Assembly (NCBI GenBank): GCA_019912505.1
Contig: JAIOIM010000569.1
Location: 1 to 5,873, forward strand
Source: Ignavibacteriaceae bacterium
GTDB taxonomy: Bacteria; Bacteroidota; Ignavibacteria; Ignavibacteriales; Ignavibacteriaceae
Direction: 5' to 3'
Length of the DNA: 5,873 bases
Below, piece after piece: positions 1 through 5,873 of the stretch (position 1 is the first letter of the stretch; each line of letters starts with the position of its first letter). Under the pieces are notes generated by a model, which saw only the letters and a program-made list of their open reading frames with translations, ran no database searches and was not told the origin of the DNA. The translations under genes were made by a program, and so were the position numbers.

Positions 1-883
1 AAATAATATTTCTCAAAATTACTACGAGCTGGGCTTTATAAGAAAGGTTATTCAAGTTTCAAATGAAAGTAAAAGGTTGTTAAAAAATGCGGCGGAAGTT
101 GTAAAAACAAATTATACCGTTTCCAAAGCGAGTCAGCAAAATATGATGAAGGTTGAATTGGAGATAACCACGCTTACAGATAAAATTGAAGAATTTAAGG
201 GAAAAGAAAAATCAATTACCGCTGTTATAAACGCGCAGCTATTAAGCAATGCACATGCGTACATTCATACAGATGATCTCGATGTAATAAAGTATGTAAA
301 CATCAACCAGCAAAGTCTTGATTCACTCGCAAAATTAAACAGACCGTTTCTTGCCGGTTTAAGATTGGCAAAGGATAAATCTTTGTTTATGGAAGACGTG
401 GCTAAATACGATTTTTATCCAAATTTTAATTTGTCGCTGCAATACTCACAACGCGATAAAATTGCAAAAACAAACATGTCGCTCGATGATTTTTTTACGG
501 TTATGGTTGGAGTTTCTCTTCCGCTCAATTACGGCGGTAAATCTACTGCAAAGGTTGAAGAGGCTGAAGCGATGCAAAAAATGTATGATGAACAATATCA
601 CTATTCCGTCCAGTTGTTAAACGGAAGTTTTGGTTCGTCTGTTGCAAAACTTAATTCCTTCAAGGAAAGAATAAAATTGGTTGAAGAAGCATTGCTGCCA
701 CAGGCACAGCAAACTTATGCGGCTTCGCTTTCGAGCTACCAGGTAAACCAGGTAGATTTTATAAATGTTATTGATGCACAAAATAAATTGTATCAGGTAG
801 AAACAAATTTGTATAGGTTAAAATCGGATTACATGAAACAAGTTAATGAACTTGAGTTTCTTACCGGAACTTCAATTATGTAA
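1..883 (+). CDS. TolC/CusC-type outer-membrane efflux channel protein, 5' end outside the window
   Basis: Reading frame 2 is open from the left edge to the TAA at 881-883 and shows the last 293 residues. An in-frame TTG at 77 is internal, not the start, because the frame continues upstream without a stop. Outer-membrane efflux proteins usually have about 420-480 residues, so roughly the last two thirds is visible: the end of the first OEP repeat and the whole second repeat. Diagnostic segments are a YPNFNLSLQYS strand at visible residues about 139-149, a VGVSLPLNYGG strand at about 169-179, and the closing helix with an NQVDFINVIDAQNKL core at about 249-263. Long heptad-like stretches fit the periplasmic alpha-barrel. 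In the family these proteins form trimers spanning the outer membrane and periplasm and dock on an adaptor and pump. The adaptor gene follows after 28 bases, so it is probably the CusC partner of this operon. Signal peptide or lipobox cannot be seen. A channel serving other substrates is possible but unlikely. Confidence 0.92.
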   Translation, partial: NNISQNYYELGFIRKVIQVSNESKRLLKNAAEVVKTNYTVSKASQQNMMKVELEITTLTDKIEEFKGKEKSITAVINAQLLSNAHAYIHTDDLDVIKYVNINQQSLDSLAKLNRPFLAGLRLAKDKSLFMEDVAKYDFYPNFNLSLQYSQRDKIAKTNMSLDDFFTVMVGVSLPLNYGGKSTAKVEEAEAMQKMYDEQYHYSVQLLNGSFGSSVAKLNSFKERIKLVEEALLPQAQQTYAASLSSYQVNQVDFINVIDAQNKLYQVETNLYRLKSDYMKQVNELEFLTGTSIM

Positions 884-900
884 TTGCGTTAAAAAATTTT

Positions 901-905
901 AGGAG
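901..905 (+). promoter_or_regulatory. Ribosome binding site that sets the TTG start of the adaptor gene
   Basis: AGGAG lies six bases before the TTG at 912-914. No ATG or GTG is in frame near the hydrophobic N-terminus, and the TTG gives a typical MKNQK start followed by a membrane helix. The site therefore decides the start. The 28-base gap after the channel stop codon holds no terminator, which supports co-transcription. Confidence 0.8.
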
Positions 906-911
906 TAAATA

Positions 912-2606
912 TTGAAAAATCAAAAAATATTTTTAATCGGGCTTGCTTTAATAATTATTGCCGCAGCTTTATATTTTGTATTTAGCGCCGACGGCAGCAG
1001 CGAGAATACTTCCGATGAAAAACAATTATACACTTGCGGTATGCACCCCGATGTTATTTCAGAAACGCCAGGCGACTGCCCAATCTGCGGGATGAAATTA
1101 GTGCCGATGAAAAATACTTCGGCAAAAAACAGCGGCGAGCAGAAGGTTCTTTTCTGGCGTGCACCGATGGACCCGAATGAAATTTACGACAAACCAGGTA
1201 AATCAAAAATGGGAATGGATTTGGTTCCCGTTTATGAAGATGAGGAGGGCGCATCGGGTATAGTCTCCATCGATCCTACTATTGTACAGAATATGAATGT
1301 TAAAACCGAGTTGGTAGAAAGTAAATCTTTATCATCACAAGTTGTAACCAACGGCGTATTAACAACAAATGAAAAGAACGAATATATTGTTACCACAAGA
1401 GTAAACGGTTGGATTGAGAATCTTTATATCAACTATACCGGGCAGCATGTAAAAAAGGGAGAGAAGTTAATGGACATTTACTCGCCCGAACTCGTCTCCG
1501 CACAAGAGGAATTGATAACCGCGCTCAATTACCAAAAGGCAGCCGGCAATACAAGTATAAGCGGGATGAAAGAAAGCGGTAATGCATTACTAAAAAATGC
1601 AAAACGAAAATTACAACTTCTTGAATTATCCGATAACGATATAAATAATTTGGAAAGCAGCGGCGAAGTAAAAACTTTTGTAACACTCTATGCTCAAAAC
1701 AGCGGAACAGTTTTAGAAAAAAATGTTTTGGCTGGGCAAAAAATTATGGCAGGTATGCCGCTGCTAAAAATTTCCGATCTTTCAAAACTATGGTTAACGG
1801 CTGATGTTTATGAATACGAACTATCCAAAATAATGGAAGGTTCAAAAGCCGAAATAAAATTTAACTACCTTCCGGGTAAAACATACATTGGTAAAATTTC
1901 ATTTATCTACCCAACGCTCGAACCCAAAACAAGAACGGCAAAAATTAGAATTGATATAAACAATTCTAACGGCGAACTAAAACCGGCGATGTTTGCTAAC
2001 GTTGTAATTGAAGGAAAGAACCTGGGCAGCCATCCTGCAGTACCCGAAAACGCGGTGCTGCGCGGCGGAAGAAAAGATATTGTAATTATCGCGCTCGGTG
2101 ATGGTAAATTTAAACCGCAGGAAGTAACCCTCGGTGTTTACTCCGAAGGCTACTATCAAATTTTAGATGGCTTAACCGCGGGAAACAAAATTGTAACTTC
2201 CGCACAATTTTTGATTGATTCCGAGAGTAATCTGAAAGCTGCTGTAGCTCAATTCAGCAGCGGACAAGTATCCCAAAAGGAAGAACAAAAAAAGACGGAT
2301 GTTATAAACCAGGAAATGCCAATGCCGTCAGATACTAAAACGAAAACAGAAAAAACTAAACCGACAGAAACAAAAGAAGCAGAGACAGCAACGCACGAAG
2401 AAATTTCCCCGCTTGTAAGAACCGGCGTAATTGATTTAATGTCAATTGATAAAAATAAAGATGGTAAAGTATATCAGGATTTGATGGATTGGAATGTTAT
2501 ATCCGATGAACCGGGCAGATGCCCGCTTTGTAATATGAAACTTTCTGAAGTTTCATTAGATGAAGCAAAGAAAAATTTAATTGAAAACGGATTTAAGATT
2601 AAATAA
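912..2606 (+). CDS. cusB: CusB-type periplasmic adaptor (membrane fusion protein) of a Cu/Ag RND efflux system, with extra metal-binding motifs
   Basis: The protein has 564 residues, against about 407 in E. coli CusB. It links pump and outer-membrane channel in the periplasm and, in the family, also binds metal and hands it to the pump. In order it shows: an N-terminal helix (about 6-24) with no lipobox, so an inner-membrane anchor or signal peptide; a heavy-metal-binding motif at 40-65 (C42, M44, H45, C56, C59, M61); a Cys-free CusB-type motif at 81-106 (M86, M100, M102, matching the three Met ligands of E. coli CusB); a split lipoyl-like domain (about 157-190 and 252-288) around an alpha hairpin (about 191-250); a beta-barrel (about 290-370); and a membrane-proximal domain (about 375-440). 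A Lys/Thr/Glu-rich linker (about 446-500) leads to a C-terminal extension with a DKNKDG loop and a third motif (M525, C537, C540, M542). The start is TTG with a good ribosome binding site. Family is secure; Cu/Ag specificity is inferred from the Met ligands and the CusA neighbour. Confidence 0.95.
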   Translation: MKNQKIFLIGLALIIIAAALYFVFSADGSSENTSDEKQLYTCGMHPDVISETPGDCPICGMKLVPMKNTSAKNSGEQKVLFWRAPMDPNEIYDKPGKSKMGMDLVPVYEDEEGASGIVSIDPTIVQNMNVKTELVESKSLSSQVVTNGVLTTNEKNEYIVTTRVNGWIENLYINYTGQHVKKGEKLMDIYSPELVSAQEELITALNYQKAAGNTSISGMKESGNALLKNAKRKLQLLELSDNDINNLESSGEVKTFVTLYAQNSGTVLEKNVLAGQKIMAGMPLLKISDLSKLWLTADVYEYELSKIMEGSKAEIKFNYLPGKTYIGKISFIYPTLEPKTRTAKIRIDINNSNGELKPAMFANVVIEGKNLGSHPAVPENAVLRGGRKDIVIIALGDGKFKPQEVTLGVYSEGYYQILDGLTAGNKIVTSAQFLIDSESNLKAAVAQFSSGQVSQKEEQKKTDVINQEMPMPSDTKTKTEKTKPTETKEAETATHEEISPLVRTGVIDLMSIDKNKDGKVYQDLMDWNVISDEPGRCPLCNMKLSEVSLDEAKKNLIENGFKIK

Positions 2607-2680
2607 CCTCACCTAAATTCTCTCCTTAGAAAGGAGTTAAACTCCCCTCGCCTTCATAAGGAGAGGGGCTGGGGGTGAGG
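2607..2680 (+). repeat. 74-base palindromic (REP/MITE-like) element between adaptor and pump genes
   Basis: The segment begins on the base after the adaptor stop codon. It is bounded by perfect 7-base inverted ends, CCTCACC at 2607-2613 and GGTGAGG at 2674-2680. Inside are two hairpins: 2622-2627 with 2631-2636 (6 bp, loop AGA), and 2644-2654 with 2658-2668 (11 bp, one G-A mismatch, loop CAT). An alternative fold pairs CTCTCCTT at 2620-2627 with AAGGAGAG at 2658-2665, making the whole element one long imperfect palindrome. Its C/G-rich composition differs sharply from the AT-rich flanks. No T-run follows the stem on either strand, so it is not a classical intrinsic terminator. I see no clear target-site duplication and no coding capacity. 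It resembles short dispersed palindromes common in bacterial genomes; copy number cannot be judged from one copy. Confidence 0.7.
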
Positions 2681-2700
2681 TCAAATTGATACAACATAAT

Positions 2701-2704
2701 GGAG
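2701..2704 (+). promoter_or_regulatory. Ribosome binding site of the pump gene
   Basis: GGAG lies eight bases before the ATG at 2713-2715. It sits outside the palindromic element, in the AT-rich leader 2681-2712, so it should remain accessible when the element folds. Confidence 0.7.
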
Positions 2705-2712
2705 TTTTATAA

Positions 2713-5700
2713 ATGATAACTGGCAGCGAAAATAAAGATGGTTTAATTGCCAAGATTATTGAGTGGTCGATAAATAATAAAGTAATGGTTATAATTTTAA
2801 CCGCCTCCCTGATATTTGCAGGAATTTGGGCAGTTGCAAATACATCCGTAGATGCGTTACCAGATTTAAGTGATGTCCAAGTAATTATTCTAACCGAGTA
2901 CCCTGGACAGGGTCCGCGGATTGTTGAAGACCAGGTAACATATCCCTTAACCACAAAAATGCTTTCTGTGCCTTACGCAAAAGACGTGCGCGGCTATTCG
3001 ATGTTCGGTTACTCGATGGTGTATATAATTTTTGAAGACGGCACCGATATTTACTGGGCGCGCAGCCGTGTGCTTGAATATCTAAACGGGTTAAAAGGAG
3101 CATTGCCCGACGGTGTAACTCCGCAGCTTGGACCCGATGCAACCGGATTGGGATGGGTTTACCAGTATGTTCTTCAATCTGATAAAAGAGATTTGCAGGA
3201 ACTGCGTTCATTTCAAGATTATTTTTTGAAGTACGAACTTACCTCAATACCCGGCGTTGCCGAGGTTGCAAGCGTTGGCGGTTATGTAAAACAATATCAG
3301 GTAAATGTTGACCCGATAAAACTTGCATCTTACAACATCCCGCTTCAAAAAGTTAAAATGGCTATACAGCGGAGCAATAATGATGTCGGCGGTCGCCTAA
3401 TGGAAATGGGCGAAATGGAGTATATGGTTCGTGGACTTGGATATATAAAAAACGAAGACGACATAAAAAATATTTCCATTGGTGTTTCACCTGCCGCAGG
3501 CTCGCCAATTTATATGAAGGATGTAGCAAATGTAACTATAGGTCCGGAGTTAAGAAGAGGCATTGCCGAGTGGAACGGAGAGGGTGAAACAGTCGGCGGA
3601 ATTATTATTATTCGTTACGGCGAAAATGCCCTGGCTGTTATCGACAAAGTTAAAGAACGATTGAATGAACTAAAAAAATCTATACCGAAAGATATTCAAA
3701 TCGTTCCTGCCTACGACAGATCAAAACTTATAAACAGCGCTATTGATAATCTAAAAAATAAGCTTACCGAAGAAACTCTGATAGTTGCGCTTGTAATTAT
3801 TATTTTTCTTCTTCACATACGAAGTTCGCTTGTTGCAATTTTTACACTTCCAACTGCTGTATTAGCTTCTTTCCTTATCATGAAGCTGCAGGGAATAAAC
3901 GCAAATATTATGTCGCTTGGAGGAATAGCGATAGCCATAGGGGCGATGGTGGATGCGTCAATTGTACTTGTCGAAAACGCGGCGACACATATGTCGGAAG
4001 ATCAGGATATGCCGGTGGAAAAGCGCAAACCTCACTGGCGGATTGTTATGGAATCGGCAAAGGAAGTCGGTCCTGCTATTTTTTATTCTCTGCTCGTAAT
4101 AACAGTTTCATTTCTTCCCGTGTTTACACTCGAACAGCAGGAAGGAAGATTGTTTAAACCCCTCGCTTTTACAAAAACTTATGCAATGGGTGCCGCAGCA
4201 ATATTAGCTATTACAATAGTGCCTGTGCTGCTTGGTTATTTTGTGCGCGGTAAAATGAAAAAAGAGGAAGAAAACCCGATAACAAAATTTCTTATAAAAA
4301 TTTATCATCCTATAGTAGACTTTGTAATGAAAAGACGCTACTGGGTTATCAGCGCTGCACTTGTAGTTGTGCTTGTTACCGTTATTCCTTTTTCAAAACT
4401 TGGCTCGGAGTTTATGCCGCCGCTTTACGAGGGTGACTTACTTTATATGCCCACTACCCTTCCCGGTATTTCAATAACAAAGGCGCGGGAAATTTTGCAG
4501 CAGACAGATAAAATAATTGCATCATTCCCCGAAGTAGCAACAGTTTTCGGTAAAATAGGACGTGCGGAAACAGCCACCGACCCGGCGCCATTAACAATGA
4601 TTGAAACAACAATTCAACTAAAACCGCAAGACCAGTGGCGCGAAGGAATGACGCCCGATAAATTGATTGAAGAACTGAATAACGCGGTTCAAATGCCCGG
4701 TTTAACAAATGCCTGGACGATGCCTATAAAAACGAGAATAGACATGCTGTCAACAGGAATAAAAACTCCGGTTGGAATTAAAATTGCCGGTCCCGATTTA
4801 AATATTCTGCAAGACCTCGGCAAACAAGTTGAAGAAACGATGAAAGCTGTTCCCGGAACCAGATCGGCTTATGCGGAGAGATCGGTTGGAGGAAATTATG
4901 TTAATTTTATTATTGATCGAAATGCAATCGCGCGGTACGGTTTAAATATTCAGGATGTTCAGGATGTTTTTATGTCGGCTGTGGGTGGAATGAATATTAC
5001 AAAAACGGTTGAAGGTTTAGAACGTTACTCTGTAAATTTAAGATATCTGCGCGACTATAGAGAAAATATTGAATCGCTGAAAAGAGTTCTCGTCCCCCTG
5101 CCGTCGGGCGGAAACATACCGCTTGAGGAACTCGGTAATGTTGAAGTTGTAAAAGGTCCGCCGATGATAAAGTCAGAAAACGCAAGACCAAATACATGGG
5201 TTTTCGTCGACCTTAAAGGTTCCGACATAGGCTCCTATATTACTGATGCAAAGGAAGCAATAGAAAAACACATTACTCTACCTCCCGGTTATTCAATAAA
5301 ATGGAGCGGACAATATGAATATATGGAAAGAGCTTCAGCGCATCTTTCGTTGGTAATTCCGCTAACTCTTTTAATAGTAATTTTACTTCTTTATATGAAT
5401 ACAAAATCGTTTGTAAAAACCGGGATAGTGCTGCTTGCACTGCCGTTTTCTATGGTTGGCGCAATATGGTTTTTGTATTTCGCAGGTTTTAATTTATCGG
5501 TTGCTGTTTGGGTTGGTATAATTGCCCTGCTGGGGGTTGATGCCGAAACCGGAGTGGTGATGTTATTATATCTCGATTTATCTTATGAGAAATTTAAGAA
5601 AAACGGTTTGCTTAAAACAATGGGCGATTTAAAAGAAGCAATTTTTGAAGGCGCGGTAAAAAGAGTCCGCCCAAAAATGATGACTGTGATGACTACTTTG

Positions 5701-5873
5701 TTCGGCTTGCTACCGATAATTATCGGCATAGGCGCAGGCTCCGATGTGATGAAAAGAATTGCAGCCCCAATGGTTGGCGGCATACTTACAAGTTTTTTGA
5801 TGGAGTTAACGGTGTACCCCGCAATTTTTTATGCTATAAAAAGACGCGAGGTTAGAAAGATGTGGAAGCAGCA
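2713..5873 (+). CDS. cusA: CusA-type RND heavy-metal efflux pump (HME4, Cu(I)/Ag(I)), 3' end outside the window
   Basis: The frame is open from ATG at 2713 to the right edge: 1053 codons plus two bases, with no stop or frameshift. E. coli CusA has 1047 residues and the visible end (RREVRKMWKQ) already follows TM12, so little is missing. It is the proton-driven inner-membrane trimer that exports Cu(I)/Ag(I) through the adaptor and channel. The layout is RND: TM1 about 22-44, a periplasmic loop, TM2-TM7 about 354-563, a second loop, TM8-TM12 about 878-1040. By position, M579, M629 and M678 match the E. coli substrate ligands M573, M623 and M672, and D414, E945 and K988 match the proton-relay residues D405, E939 and K984. 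GAMVDA in TM4 fits the Cu/Ag subgroup rather than CzcA. Other conserved blocks are ALPDLSDVQV, GPDATG, NANIMSLGG, TKTYAM and ENARP. Several methionines of the E. coli relay are replaced. The gene is last in the visible operon, 106 bases after the adaptor. Confidence 0.96.
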   Translation, partial: MITGSENKDGLIAKIIEWSINNKVMVIILTASLIFAGIWAVANTSVDALPDLSDVQVIILTEYPGQGPRIVEDQVTYPLTTKMLSVPYAKDVRGYSMFGYSMVYIIFEDGTDIYWARSRVLEYLNGLKGALPDGVTPQLGPDATGLGWVYQYVLQSDKRDLQELRSFQDYFLKYELTSIPGVAEVASVGGYVKQYQVNVDPIKLASYNIPLQKVKMAIQRSNNDVGGRLMEMGEMEYMVRGLGYIKNEDDIKNISIGVSPAAGSPIYMKDVANVTIGPELRRGIAEWNGEGETVGGIIIIRYGENALAVIDKVKERLNELKKSIPKDIQIVPAYDRSKLINSAIDNLKNKLTEETLIVALVIIIFLLHIRSSLVAIFTLPTAVLASFLIMKLQGINANIMSLGGIAIAIGAMVDASIVLVENAATHMSEDQDMPVEKRKPHWRIVMESAKEVGPAIFYSLLVITVSFLPVFTLEQQEGRLFKPLAFTKTYAMGAAAILAITIVPVLLGYFVRGKMKKEEENPITKFLIKIYHPIVDFVMKRRYWVISAALVVVLVTVIPFSKLGSEFMPPLYEGDLLYMPTTLPGISITKAREILQQTDKIIASFPEVATVFGKIGRAETATDPAPLTMIETTIQLKPQDQWREGMTPDKLIEELNNAVQMPGLTNAWTMPIKTRIDMLSTGIKTPVGIKIAGPDLNILQDLGKQVEETMKAVPGTRSAYAERSVGGNYVNFIIDRNAIARYGLNIQDVQDVFMSAVGGMNITKTVEGLERYSVNLRYLRDYRENIESLKRVLVPLPSGGNIPLEELGNVEVVKGPPMIKSENARPNTWVFVDLKGSDIGSYITDAKEAIEKHITLPPGYSIKWSGQYEYMERASAHLSLVIPLTLLIVILLLYMNTKSFVKTGIVLLALPFSMVGAIWFLYFAGFNLSVAVWVGIIALLGVDAETGVVMLLYLDLSYEKFKKNGLLKTMGDLKEAIFEGAVKRVRPKMMTVMTTLFGLLPIIIGIGAGSDVMKRIAAPMVGGILTSFLMELTVYPAIFYAIKRREVRKMWKQ

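Noticed and set aside
77..79. TTG as a start codon of the channel gene
   Set aside because: The frame continues upstream to the window edge without a stop, a start here would remove most of the first OEP repeat, and there is no properly spaced ribosome binding site.
2644..2680. Rho-independent terminator after the adaptor gene
   Set aside because: The stem is strong but is followed by CTGGGGGTGAGG rather than a T-run, and the pump gene has to be transcribed through it. On the - strand there is no T-run either.
2699..2716. A five-codon open frame (MEFYK) whose TGA overlaps the pump ATG as ATGA, suggesting translational coupling
   Set aside because: It has no ribosome binding site upstream, and its ATG overlaps the GGAG that serves the pump gene. 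In AT-rich leader sequence such a frame is expected by chance.
2637..2954. Open frame of 105 codons on the - strand running from the palindromic element into the pump gene
   Set aside because: It lies opposite the highly conserved pump N-terminus and its own product resembles no family. The upstream part is only the translated palindrome.
2885..3211. Open frame of 108 codons on the - strand inside the pump gene
   Set aside because: The + strand codes for conserved RND residues throughout, so the opposite frame is a by-product of that coding sequence.
4951..4968. Tandem 9-base repeat (CAGGATGTT twice) in the pump gene
   Set aside because: It encodes QDVQDV in a segment equal in length to that of E. 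coli CusA, so it is not a duplication and probably arose by codon choice.

Overview
The window holds one tripartite heavy-metal efflux operon on the + strand. In order it carries the 3' part of a TolC/CusC-type outer-membrane channel gene, a complete CusB-type periplasmic adaptor gene, and a CusA-type inner-membrane RND pump gene. The channel gene is cut by the left edge. The pump gene is still open at the right edge, with 1053 codons visible, so it is probably missing only a few codons. Together they would form a continuous channel that uses the proton gradient to push Cu(I)/Ag(I) out of the cell. The three-Met site in the pump, the three-Met site in the adaptor and the GAMVDA motif in TM4 point to the Cu/Ag branch (HME4) of the RND superfamily rather than the Zn/Co/Cd (Czc) branch.

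Layout: 1-883 channel (partial); 884-911 short gap with a strong ribosome binding site; 912-2606 adaptor, starting with TTG; 2607-2680 a compact palindromic repeat element starting directly after the adaptor stop codon; 2681-2712 leader with the pump's ribosome binding site; 2713-5873 pump (partial). No promoter is visible. The operon promoter, any regulator and any small chaperone (CusF-like) would lie outside the window.

The organism is a Gram-negative, AT-rich bacterium. The adaptor's combination of an N-terminal Cys-type metal-binding motif and a C-terminal DxNxDG...MDWNVISDEPG...CPLC extension, with the type of dispersed C/G-rich palindrome, suggests the Bacteroidota/Ignavibacteriota/Chlorobiota group. 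This is an inference from recall, not a database result.

The system is a known class and I do not see a wholly new one. The points worth a second look are: three copies of a related metal-binding motif in the adaptor with different ligand sets; a pump that keeps the central copper site and proton relay but lacks two of the methionine pairs of the E. coli CusA relay; and the palindromic element between adaptor and pump, which may alter pump expression.
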